64,000 nt of DNA from Pseudocitrobacter faecalis. Lineage in GTDB: Bacteria; Pseudomonadota; Gammaproteobacteria; Enterobacterales; Enterobacteriaceae. Each line of letters starts with the position of its first letter. Position 1 is the first letter of the stretch. Both the position numbers and the translations under genes were made by a program. The DNA lies in NCBI GenBank assembly GCA_003315335.1, contig QNRL01000003.1, positions 1 to 64,000 on the forward strand, read 5' to 3'. Shown piece after piece: positions 55,042-63,110 of the stretch. A model generated the notes under the pieces. That model was not told the origin of the DNA and did no database searches. It was given only the letters and a program-made list of their open reading frames with translations.

Positions 55042-55683
55042 TTATAGATTCGGCAGAATAGCGAATGGGATTTTCAGTCCGTATGGCTTTAAGGTATTTG
55101 CCCACGATACCTGATTTCGATTTATCCAGACAGCCTGCAACATTCCTCCCGAGAATTTAAAAAACAAACCTGAATACCCTGAAACAGTACCGTCAGTATT
55201 GAGATTCCCCGGACAATCGCTGGCCAGTAACCAGCTGTTTGTTCCAATGCTCTGTGAATAGGCTTTATTGTCTAAATCATAATTTGCAGGTATTTCAAAG
55301 AAGCCTGTCACGCGCGGGATTTTTGCAGCTGTCACGGCTGACCAGACAAGTTTTCCCTGCGCGTTGAACACATCGACATAGCCACTTGTGGTTGTGACAT
55401 CATAGCCAGTACGAGCCATTGTTCCCGCATTAGCCGTCATGTAGGGATAACCGAAGATAACCTTCGCATTGTTATTGAACTTGAACCACTGCAAATCGTT
55501 ATTGTAAGGAAATGGATTTATTGCAAACCCCATATCCGTACCGTTTCCAAGTGGCGTTGAAATTTCGAAATAGCCAGTATCGGAAATGGTCGAGTAAACT
55601 TTTGAATCACGATAATAAGTACCGTAAAAGTCAGAGTCGACCACCTTCGCGCCTGCTGTATTAAAGGACTGGAATCCGCTCAT
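55042..55683 (-). CDS. Phage tail-associated protein of unknown function (213 residues)
   Basis: Gly/Asn/aromatic-rich beta-type sequence starting MSGFQSFNTAGAKVVDSDFYGTY, which resembles small proteins found directly after J in lambdoid phages of enterobacteria. No enzymatic motif seen. It overlaps the preceding 99-residue ORF by 4 bp and ends before a terminator, so J and these two genes form a unit. Possibly a tail-tip accessory or receptor-contact protein. Confidence 0.7.
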   Translation of the reverse strand: MSGFQSFNTAGAKVVDSDFYGTYYRDSKVYSTISDTGYFEISTPLGNGTDMGFAINPFPYNNDLQWFKFNNNAKVIFGYPYMTANAGTMARTGYDVTTTSGYVDVFNAQGKLVWSAVTAAKIPRVTGFFEIPANYDLDNKAYSQSIGTNSWLLASDCPGNLNTDGTVSGYSGLFFKFSGGMLQAVWINRNQVSWANTLKPYGLKIPFAILPNL

Positions 55684-55979
55684 ATGAATGCGTACACATT
55701 AACAGTAACTGTATGGGCATAAGCATATTTTAAAAGAATAAATGTTCTTATTCCTCCATCGTATGCCCGACAGTAGTAATAACCAATTTCACGGCCCGCT
55801 GATACCGATACTGGCACCGCAAAGTAACCAGCTGCTGTTGCACCTGCATAACTTGTGGTAACGACCGTCGCACTTGCAGGGACTGAAATAACAAGAGAGC
55901 CCACATAACGACAGTTATAATCACCAATGTCAGCGACAAGATTGCCTGATGCATCCCAGCATTGTACCCCTTGAGGCAT
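55680..55979 (-). CDS. Small phage tail-associated protein (99 residues)
   Basis: Starts MPQGVQCWDASGNLVADIGD, a sequence pattern common in small post-J phage proteins. The beta-rich remainder includes YYYCRAYDGGIRTFILLKYAY. The start at 55979 is chosen because AAGGAG lies six bases upstream; a TTG two codons earlier is in frame. Ten bases after J. Function unknown. Confidence 0.7.
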   Translation of the reverse strand: MPQGVQCWDASGNLVADIGDYNCRYVGSLVISVPASATVVTTSYAGATAAGYFAVPVSVSAGREIGYYYCRAYDGGIRTFILLKYAYAHTVTVNVYAFI

Positions 55980-55989
55980 AATCAACTCC

Positions 55990-58900
55990 TTACCATAAGC
56001 CCATACGAACGCGCAGCACGTTGTTGTTATCGTAAATCTGGATCAATGTGTTACTGATAACCATCCGACCGGTTCCCGCGCTGCCATTTATATAAAATGT
56101 TCCGGCTTTATTGATGTGCCAGCCGCTGGTGTTCGCGACATAGTTATTGGACTGAATGTAGTTACCGATTTTGGCGTTGCTGATAGTTCCATCACCGATT
56201 ACCGTATCCCGGATTATCGTCTGCCCGTTCTGAATAACGAACGGTAACGTCGTCACGCCGCCTACAGCAGTGGTCACTGCAAAGCGGTCCGCGAGGAAAA
56301 CAACCTGCGACTGCATGCCGCTGGGCGTGTTCTCAACGCCGAACCCCATGCCCGCCGCGTAGTATTGCCCGTTGCTGGCCAGGCCGACTTTGATTGAATA
56401 CAGCGCGGATAAATCACCGTTGATACCTGCAATGGCCTGGGCGTTCGTCGTGATGGATGAGGTATGCCCTTCCACCGTTGCGGTGATGGCGTTGATTTGT
56501 GTGGCCGTCGCCTGCTGATAATTCGAAACAGTCTGGCTCAGGCTGTTAATGGAAGCTTTGTTACCGGCGACATCCGTCTCAAGACTCAGCAGTGATTCTG
56601 CAGTGGCCTGCTTCTCATCGACGATAACCTGATCGATACGGTCCAGTTGCGCGCTGTTTCCGGCAACCGTGGCTGAGAGCGTTTTCCGCGTGGCGACCTG
56701 CGCCAGATTACCCTGAATAATCGCGATGGCGGAGTTCTTCATCTGCCCGGTCACGCCGTCCATACTTAGCGCGATCTCATCGATTTTTACTTCAGCCTGC
56801 GCCAGCCCGTCGGCGTTATCCTGAATATCCTTAGCCTGCTGTTCAAGAGCATCAGCCTGCTCTTTGATATCATCAGCCATGCCAGCAACTTTCTCACTGG
56901 TGTCGACGGCATTCTCCATCAGGTCCTTAAACACCGCGGAGTCTTTCATATCCTCCAGGATGGAATCCGTGATATCGGAAACATCGACGCTCGCCTGCCC
57001 GCGGACAAAATCGGTAAAGCCAGACTCATTGCCTGTTCTGTCCACCAGCTGCGCGCGGTACCAGAATATTTGCCCCGCCTTCAGGCCCATCTGCTGATAC
57101 TTGCGCTGCGGGTAAGGTACGTCGGCCAGAAGCATCGCATCGTCTTCTGTTCCGGTCAGGCTGTACTGGATTTCCGTCTTCAGCGTGTCGTCGGTGTTCT
57201 CCGGGAATCCCCAGTTCAGCTCAATACCGAATACCACGTTTTCAGAAGCGGTGAAGCCAACTGGCTTCGGTGGATTGCCCACTTTACCCGTCAGCGTTTT
57301 CTCTTCCGAATAGCCCCATCCGGACGATATTTCTGCGGCATTGATAGCGCGTACGCGCACCAGGTAGCGCCCGGCATAAATTCCGGGGACGTCGAATGAC
57401 GTGGTGGAGCTGCGCGGCACGTTAACCCAGTTCCCGTCGTTGCGGCGCCATTGCGCTTCATAGGCGATAGCGTTCTGCGCCTGGTCCCAGCTCACGCGCA
57501 TTGTTTCGACGCTGATGTTCTGCTGAACTACTGAGAACGAGCTGATCACGATGTTGGCGGGCGGCGACTGGTTACCTGGCGGGATCACGCTCACCGGCCG
57601 CTGGTCAATGATGGCTCCTGTATCGATACGGGCATATTTATCCGGATCGTGCCATGCGCCGGTAATCGAGAAAGTGCCATCATCGTTATCGGAAACGCTG
57701 ACAACTCGATACTGCTGTGCGTAAAGCTCGTCAGATTCAACCACCCAAACAGCTTCAGCCTGTGGCGTCTCACTGTATGCCGTGGTGACTGTGACTGATT
57801 CCCCGTTCACGGCCTGAATGGTCCTGCTCTGCGACGCTCCGGAAGGCAGGTTGAGAATAAGGCGATCACCTGCTGCTGCATCTGCCACGCGGTCAAGTTT
57901 GATAACGCGACCGTTAACGGCGCTGATGCGTCCGCCCATAACCTTTCCGGAAAGCAGCTCGTCTGCCACGGCGATGATGTACCCCGGCTGTGGAATGTTT
58001 CCGTCCAGCCCGACATCAAACGAAACAACGCGATCCTTGTTGTTAGTGAGAATACCCCAGCGCCCCTTTCGGTTCGCTTCTGACTGCCTGGTGCAGCCGA
58101 TGGCTGTCATTTCCAGCTGATTGAAGCCGTATCGCGCCACCAGTGCCTGCTCAAATACCGGTTCCATCGCGTCGGCATAAGCGTTACCCGGGTCTGACCA
58201 TGAAACCAGCGCTGTTGTGTAGCGACTTTTCGTGGTGCTGCTCGAATAGGTGAAGCGACCGCCAACAACGTTAGCGCGCGTGTAGCTGTAATCAACATCG
58301 CGCGGCATGTCAGCCAGGGCCACAATCTGATCCCCGCCCCAGTAGGTCATGCCACGGAAGATAGCAGCAAAATCACGCAGGACTGTGTAGGCATCGTTCC
58401 GGTCCTGAATGTACACGTTGCAGGTATAACGTGGTTCGGTACCGCTGCCCCCTTTGCCGTCTGGTACCATTTGATCACAATACTGGGCAACCTGATAAAG
58501 CGTCCATTTATCAATATTCGCAGCGGTCAAACGGTGCCCAAGGCCGAACCGGTCGGAAACAACCAGATCGTAAAAAATCCACGCAGGGTTATCCGTCCAT
58601 GCCCACTTAAACGCACCGGTCCATGTACCGCTATAAGTGCGGGTTTCAGGGTCGTAGGTATCTGGAACGCGGATAACGCGGCCGCGCGGTTCGCATGAAA
58701 TTTGAGGAATAGAGCCGTTGAACTGGCTTGAGTCGAATTCGATGTAGAGCAGCGCGGTGTTCGGGTAACGTAGTTTGGCGTCAATCACCTCGGTGAAGCT
58801 CTGCAGCGTCATCGTGTCGCCGATCTTCGCGCTGTTGGCGTCTGAGGTAATCTTACGCAGGCGTATTGTCCAGGTGCTGCCAGCCTGCGGTAAATCGATA

Positions 58901-59430
58901 CGGTGGCTGCGCTCATAACCAGACGTCGTTTTGCCTGTCACGCTGGTATTGAGTACCGTCTGCCATGTGCCGCCGTCCGTCTGCAGGTCAATCGCATAAT
59001 TGACCGAGTAACCCACCAGATCGCCGTCGTCTTCCTGTTTGAAAAGCGAGGGCCATTTCAGACGCAGGCGAACTGCTGAAAGCTGCGTATTGGTAAAGGT
59101 GCGCGTCCAGGCTGTAGCGCTTGATACCTCAGTTCCCACGCTGATTTCGTTTTCGGTACCGGGAATACCCTGAATATATTTTTGTGCCTGAGTTCCCGCG
59201 CGAAATTCCCACGTGACGCCGCTGAAGTTTTGGGAGCCGTCAGCATTCTCCAGAGCCGTTCCGTCCAGGTAGATATCTTTGCCGGTTAGCTGTCCTGCAA
59301 ACTCCCCTTCGCCAAGCGCAACGAGGATTTTTGCCTTCGCTACAGATTGCAGATCATCAGGCTGTTCGGTAGGGGTTCGTGAACTGGAGCTGCCGCCCTT
59401 GCGGCCCTTTAACACTTTATCTGTAGCCAT
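55990..59430 (-). CDS. J: Tail tip / host specificity protein J
   Basis: 1,146-residue lambda gpJ homologue, the central tail-tip protein that contacts the host receptor. It starts MATDKVLKGRKGGSSSS, as in lambda-type J, with the conserved tip region YDPETRTYSGTWTGAFKWAW and NPAWIFYDLVVSDRFGLGHR, fibronectin type III modules (about 640-850, e.g. ISVETMRVSWDQAQNAIAYE), a coiled coil (about 880-1010), and a C-terminal DUF1983-like part ending VLRVRMGLW. The C terminus is where receptor specificity varies. Confidence 0.95.
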   Translation of the reverse strand: MATDKVLKGRKGGSSSSRTPTEQPDDLQSVAKAKILVALGEGEFAGQLTGKDIYLDGTALENADGSQNFSGVTWEFRAGTQAQKYIQGIPGTENEISVGTEVSSATAWTRTFTNTQLSAVRLRLKWPSLFKQEDDGDLVGYSVNYAIDLQTDGGTWQTVLNTSVTGKTTSGYERSHRIDLPQAGSTWTIRLRKITSDANSAKIGDTMTLQSFTEVIDAKLRYPNTALLYIEFDSSQFNGSIPQISCEPRGRVIRVPDTYDPETRTYSGTWTGAFKWAWTDNPAWIFYDLVVSDRFGLGHRLTAANIDKWTLYQVAQYCDQMVPDGKGGSGTEPRYTCNVYIQDRNDAYTVLRDFAAIFRGMTYWGGDQIVALADMPRDVDYSYTRANVVGGRFTYSSSTTKSRYTTALVSWSDPGNAYADAMEPVFEQALVARYGFNQLEMTAIGCTRQSEANRKGRWGILTNNKDRVVSFDVGLDGNIPQPGYIIAVADELLSGKVMGGRISAVNGRVIKLDRVADAAAGDRLILNLPSGASQSRTIQAVNGESVTVTTAYSETPQAEAVWVVESDELYAQQYRVVSVSDNDDGTFSITGAWHDPDKYARIDTGAIIDQRPVSVIPPGNQSPPANIVISSFSVVQQNISVETMRVSWDQAQNAIAYEAQWRRNDGNWVNVPRSSTTSFDVPGIYAGRYLVRVRAINAAEISSGWGYSEEKTLTGKVGNPPKPVGFTASENVVFGIELNWGFPENTDDTLKTEIQYSLTGTEDDAMLLADVPYPQRKYQQMGLKAGQIFWYRAQLVDRTGNESGFTDFVRGQASVDVSDITDSILEDMKDSAVFKDLMENAVDTSEKVAGMADDIKEQADALEQQAKDIQDNADGLAQAEVKIDEIALSMDGVTGQMKNSAIAIIQGNLAQVATRKTLSATVAGNSAQLDRIDQVIVDEKQATAESLLSLETDVAGNKASINSLSQTVSNYQQATATQINAITATVEGHTSSITTNAQAIAGINGDLSALYSIKVGLASNGQYYAAGMGFGVENTPSGMQSQVVFLADRFAVTTAVGGVTTLPFVIQNGQTIIRDTVIGDGTISNAKIGNYIQSNNYVANTSGWHINKAGTFYINGSAGTGRMVISNTLIQIYDNNNVLRVRMGLW

Positions 59431-59441
59431 ATTGCGCCCAT

Positions 59442-59466
59442 AAAAAAAGCCACCCGAAGGTGGCCA
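59442..59466 (-). terminator. Terminator between tail genes I and J
   Basis: Minus-strand hairpin GGCCACC-TTCG-GGTGGC followed by seven T residues, just after the gene I stop. Confidence 0.85.
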
Positions 59467-59483
59467 GAAAAAAGTTGAGTTAT

Positions 59484-60074
59484 CTACTGCTGATCTTCGA
59501 CATAAATTCCGGCAGAAATAATCGCTCCGCCTATCCGCCGGCGGCCATAAAGGAGCGGTACCGGGTACCCCTGCGCCGCGGTGTTGGTTACACCACCGAA
59601 TGCGTAGGATGCGCGGTTATCTGCACTTTGTTTGCTGGCTAATCCGGTTGGCTGAGGAGATAACATCTGGACGACGCCACCCGCCATCATAGCTCCACCA
59701 GCCATCATTACATTTACACCCCAAGCCTGGGCAAAACCAAATGTAGCAATGGCACCTACTGCAACAATAACAGCACCCAATATTGTCTGAAGTAAACCAG
59801 CCTTTTTGCTTCCGATGATAACCGGTACAATCCTGACCACTTCACCAGTTACCGGAAAACCTAGGTCATCAACTCCTATGTTTTTCTTTCCTTTAAAAAT
59901 GGCAAAGGTTAGTCCGCGGCGCTTGCTGTTTACCATATAACTTTCAAACCCGGTGATTGTTTTTGCGAGTGCTACACCTGCTTCAGAAACTTTACTGATA
60001 AGTCGCCAATGAGTTTTACCAAATATTTTACCGGGTTCGCCGCCGAGCTCAATTCGAGTCATTACTTCAGACAT
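59484..60074 (-). CDS. I: Tail assembly protein I
   Basis: Lambda gpI homologue, required for tail-tip assembly but not found in the mature tip. 196 residues; begins MSEVMTRIELGGEPGKIFGK, with a hydrophobic glycine-rich middle (AGLLQTILGAVIVAVGAIAT, VMMAGGAMMAGGV) and the C-terminal motif YPVPLLYGRRRIGGAIISAGI, conserved in the family. Lambda order L-K-I-J is retained, but two extra genes lie between K and I here. Confidence 0.93.
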   Translation of the reverse strand: MSEVMTRIELGGEPGKIFGKTHWRLISKVSEAGVALAKTITGFESYMVNSKRRGLTFAIFKGKKNIGVDDLGFPVTGEVVRIVPVIIGSKKAGLLQTILGAVIVAVGAIATFGFAQAWGVNVMMAGGAMMAGGVVQMLSPQPTGLASKQSADNRASYAFGGVTNTAAQGYPVPLLYGRRRIGGAIISAGIYVEDQQ

Positions 60075-60091
60075 ATAAACCTCTTAATAAT

Positions 60092-60116
60092 AAAAAACCC
60101 CGCCTGAGCGAGGTTA
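60092..60116 (-). terminator. Terminator upstream of gene I
   Basis: Minus-strand hairpin AACCTCGCTCAGGCGGGGTT followed by T run, between the lipoprotein gene and gene I. It separates the inserted cargo from the tail genes. Confidence 0.8.
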
Positions 60117-60132
60117 TATATAATTGCTGCAT

Positions 60133-60546
60133 TCAAAATGCTGTAGGGTAGATACCAAAATCACCGTTGGTTCCGTAACCAACTCTAAACATCAATACCC
60201 CAGTATCTGTCACCTTACCCGACTGTTCGCTCATGCCTCCGCCACACATACCTTTGGGCCAAGCGCTAAAGATATGATCTCCAATTTTGGGATAGACCGT
60301 TACCTTTTGAGCTGTGTCTAAGTCTGCGACCTCCTTGCCATCAACATAAACTCGGGTCATGCAGGCGCTGCCCATAAAACCAGAGTCTCGTTTGATTATT
60401 ACCTTGCCAGTCCCTTCTTTTTTTACTAGCAGTGTATTGCTGATAACCTGTTTTGCAGGAACATCCTGTGCTTGTTCATTTGTCACCGGCTTAGTTGCAC
60501 AACCGGCAACCATTAAGATGGAGGTAAAAACTAAAATTCTTTTCAT
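60133..60546 (-). CDS. Prophage-encoded small lipoprotein (moron)
   Basis: 137 residues with a lipoprotein signal MKRILVFTSILMVAGC (lipobox VAGC, Cys16) and a mature part that may form a small beta domain (GKVIIKRDSGFMGSACMTRV, IGDHIFSAWPKGMCGGGM). The start at 60546 is chosen because the signal peptide begins there. Inserted between tail genes K and I and bounded by a terminator: the pattern of a moron expressed in the lysogen. Some phage lipoproteins of this type block superinfection, but no specific match is recognised. Confidence 0.75.
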   Translation of the reverse strand: MKRILVFTSILMVAGCATKPVTNEQAQDVPAKQVISNTLLVKKEGTGKVIIKRDSGFMGSACMTRVYVDGKEVADLDTAQKVTVYPKIGDHIFSAWPKGMCGGGMSEQSGKVTDTGVLMFRVGYGTNGDFGIYPTAF

Positions 60547-60633
60547 ATCCCTATCCCCTTTGGTCAATTTTGCCAAAGAGTAGCAGGGATCGAGCGGTAG
60601 CAAAACCGAATGTTATCTTGGTTCACGCGCCCT

Positions 60634-61143
60634 TTAAATACCGGGGAGATACATCTGTACTTCATCAGCTACACGCTCCCGTGCTGTGTGTAGAAGCCGC
60701 TTGCGGCCACCAACACCCCACTTGGCCATCTGGCTGGCGCACTGGCTGATCGCTTTGGTTTCGGTGTTAATCACATGGTCGATTTTATTCAAGCGAGACA
60801 TGGCATCGAACCCGCGACGCATTAGCATTTGAAATGTCTCATAGACTTTGATTTCAAAAAGCGGATTGAGCCAGGCTGCATAGCGTATAGCGATAAGTTC
60901 AAGCCCCCAGGAGCCCTGAAATGGTCCCCCCTTAATTGTCATAACCGATGCGATTTTCTTCGCATCGCTCAAGGCTTGCACAAATCGCCTTACTTGCTTG
61001 GTTTTGAGAAACTCACCTGGTCGCTGTGATTCAGTGGCTTTGCCTTCAGCCACCGCTGCGGCGTGGAGATCATTAAGATTATAACGTCCTTCGTTATCGA
61101 CACGAACTGATACGCCGTTTACAGATACGGTTGGATATTGCAT
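60634..61143 (-). CDS. KilA-N domain protein
   Basis: 169-residue DNA-binding-type phage protein. KilA-N features: YNLNDLHAAAVAEGKATESQ, FLKTKQVRRFVQAL, and the hallmark GLELIAIRYAAWLNPLFEIKVYETF (split here: GLELIAIRYAAWLNPL / FEIKVYETF). A C-terminal extension RKRLLHTARERVADEVQMYL follows. It lies within the tail cluster between K and I, another cargo gene. KilA-N proteins act as anti-repressor/regulatory or abortive factors; the role here is unknown. Confidence 0.85.
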   Translation of the reverse strand: MQYPTVSVNGVSVRVDNEGRYNLNDLHAAAVAEGKATESQRPGEFLKTKQVRRFVQALSDAKKIASVMTIKGGPFQGSWGLELIAIRYAAWLNPLFEIKVYETFQMLMRRGFDAMSRLNKIDHVINTETKAISQCASQMAKWGVGGRKRLLHTARERVADEVQMYLPGI

Positions 61144-61286
61144 ATCGGATTACCTTTTAGTGATGAACCTTGTCGCACAGGAAAACGGCCCCAAGAAGGC
61201 TCCGACAGCCAGCCGGTTCCTCAAGGTGCATCCTGAAAGGTTCTTGGTTTGAATTGCGCGTGCGGTGCGCGGTGAAATGCGAGGTT

Positions 61287-61308
61287 TAAAAAACCCACAG
61301 AAGTGGGC
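61287..61308 (-). terminator. Terminator after gene K
   Basis: Minus-strand hairpin CCCACTTCTGTGGG followed by TTTTTT, directly after the gene K stop codon. It should end the H-M-L-K transcript or reduce readthrough into the cargo. Confidence 0.85.
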
Positions 61309-62018
61309 TATAGAAGCGTTTTAAATCTGACGATCTTCATCGTCCTTTCCTGCCAGTAGCCACCATACGGCACGCGCTGGCTCAGGTGTCCGTACAGGTG
61401 GTGCAGCAGCATATTTCCCTCCAGCAGAATTCCCGCGTGATTCCACTTATCGGCCTGGACCTGCATGATCACCATATCGCCGGGTTTCGGTGGCCCGTCG
61501 AATTCACGGAATCCGCACTCATACCAGCAATCCTGATAGAAGTTGTCCGGATAGTCGTTTTCCCACCAGGGATAATCCACCCGGTAATCGTGGAGCTCGA
61601 TACCATGCGTTTGCCGGAAATAGCTCATTACCAGCCCCCAGCAGTCGAAGTGTCCAAGCACAAACGGACGCTCCAGCAGCGGCAGTTCTCCGCGCGGCTG
61701 GATAGTGCGTAAATCCCCCTCCGGCCAGCTCACAATATGCCAGGGTAAAAGCGTTGCGTCGCATTGCGCTTTATCCAGTTCGCTCGGTTGTGTCGTGGCG
61801 TCAGGGTGACTGTGAACGATGGCGATCACCGTACCCCAGTCCTCAGCAGTTGCATAGTCTTCGGGGCAAAGGACAAAATTGTCCTCAGGCGCCGCGGCAA
61901 GATTCCGGCAAGGGAAATACCGCTCAACACGGCTTTTCTGCACCACCACGCCGCAACACTCACGAGGATATTCAGCTGCAGCATGCGCCATAATCGCATC
62001 GATGGTTTTCTGACGCAT
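61308..62018 (-). CDS. K: Tail tip assembly protein K (JAMM + NlpC/P60)
   Basis: Lambda gpK homologue of 236 residues. The N-terminal JAB/MPN metalloprotease-like domain has the JAMM set (Glu in YPRECCGVV, HSHPDATTQPSELD). The C-terminal NlpC/P60 cysteine peptidase domain has FDCWGLV (catalytic Cys) and WNHAGILLEG (catalytic His). It probably processes tail components or cell wall during assembly and entry. It follows L with a 1-bp gap. Confidence 0.94.
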   Translation of the reverse strand: MRQKTIDAIMAHAAAEYPRECCGVVVQKSRVERYFPCRNLAAAPEDNFVLCPEDYATAEDWGTVIAIVHSHPDATTQPSELDKAQCDATLLPWHIVSWPEGDLRTIQPRGELPLLERPFVLGHFDCWGLVMSYFRQTHGIELHDYRVDYPWWENDYPDNFYQDCWYECGFREFDGPPKPGDMVIMQVQADKWNHAGILLEGNMLLHHLYGHLSQRVPYGGYWQERTMKIVRFKTLL

Positions 62019-62019
62019 A

Positions 62020-62775
62020 TCAGCTCCTGATCAACGACGTTCCAACGAATCCGCCATGCGATAACTCATTACCTTTGCCAAAACGTAGCTCACATGCTGC
62101 CAACGTACCGTTGCATTCATCCAGAGACGGATCGCTCACCGGGTTGTTGTTTTTGTCGAAATAGCGGGTTCCAGCATAGTCGCAGCCGTCGCCGGTACGG
62201 TATTTATTCCGGATGCACCAGGTACACAGGGAATGAAGCTGTCGCGTCGGTATCATTAGCCCCTGCAGGTCCATCGGGCTGGACAGCGTGAACTCAACCA
62301 CCTCGTTAGTTTCGCTACTCTTTGCATCGATGTAGAAAACTTTCAACTTTTCCTGCGTCGGGTCAGCCGTCGTACTGCCGCCAGCGAAGTTTTTAGCGTC
62401 AAGGTACTGCGCCAGCGTATCGTGAATCGTAACCTTAGCCTGCAGAAGGTCGTCATACGCCAGGCATAGCGCTGTAATGGAGCTGTCGAGGTTAGCAACC
62501 GATAATTTGGGTTGCGCGCTGCTCCCACTGGTAGATGCCTCGATCCCCTCAATCTGACAAGGCCAGGCCTTATATTCTTCTCCCTGCCACCAGATAGATT
62601 TTGCCGGGAGCTTTTCCTCATCCCCGCCTGCTTCGGCGATTTCCTCCGGCGTATGAGCAATATTATGCGCATGGAAACGAAGCACCTCGCCTGCACCAAA
62701 GGAAGTGCCATCCACCTCGAATAACCTGACACCATCGCCAGGCTCTAACTTCTGATAATCTGCGTTAAGACTCAT
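62020..62775 (-). CDS. L: Tail tip protein L (Fe-S cluster type)
   Basis: Lambda gpL homologue, 251 residues, start MSLNADYQKLEPGDGVRLFE. The C-terminal domain has the cysteines LHSLCTWC, GDGCDYAG, DECNG and AACELRFG, matching the [4Fe-4S] cluster set known in lambda gpL. Phage minor tail protein; overlaps M by 4 bp. Confidence 0.94.
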   Translation of the reverse strand: MSLNADYQKLEPGDGVRLFEVDGTSFGAGEVLRFHAHNIAHTPEEIAEAGGDEEKLPAKSIWWQGEEYKAWPCQIEGIEASTSGSSAQPKLSVANLDSSITALCLAYDDLLQAKVTIHDTLAQYLDAKNFAGGSTTADPTQEKLKVFYIDAKSSETNEVVEFTLSSPMDLQGLMIPTRQLHSLCTWCIRNKYRTGDGCDYAGTRYFDKNNNPVSDPSLDECNGTLAACELRFGKGNELSHGGFVGTSLIRS

Positions 62776-63110
62776 GGTTTGAATGCCTGTTCAAAAGTTG
62801 CAGAAAGATTAAATAACCCGGCACCAAGCGGAGTTGGCGCATAGGTGTCACAACGGTAAAGGCCGAGCGGTTCAAGCGGTGGTTTCCACTGGAAAGCCTT
62901 TACCCCTTGATGGCGGTCAAGGAAGTCTTTAATTGCCCCTATGTACGATTCGGTACCGGTGAACTGGAGGGTCCATTTCTGCGAGCGGGGATTAATCCCG
63001 TCGCCGGAAACCTGCTGATATCCGTCACCGAACTGCGCGGTGCGCCGGCGGAATGTCACTTCCTGCTCCGCGTTCGGGCGCGGACACCAGCTGAATGTTT
63101 CTATAGCCAT
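62772..63110 (-). CDS. M: Minor tail protein M
   Basis: Lambda gpM homologue, about 112 residues, MAIETFSWCPRPNAEQEVTF, with VTFRRRTAQFGDGYQQVSGDG and AGLFNLSATFEQAF conserved. It caps the tail tip next to the tape measure. ATG at 63110 overlaps the H stop by one base; an in-frame GTG precedes it. Confidence 0.93.
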   Translation of the reverse strand: MAIETFSWCPRPNAEQEVTFRRRTAQFGDGYQQVSGDGINPRSQKWTLQFTGTESYIGAIKDFLDRHQGVKAFQWKPPLEPLGLYRCDTYAPTPLGAGLFNLSATFEQAFKP

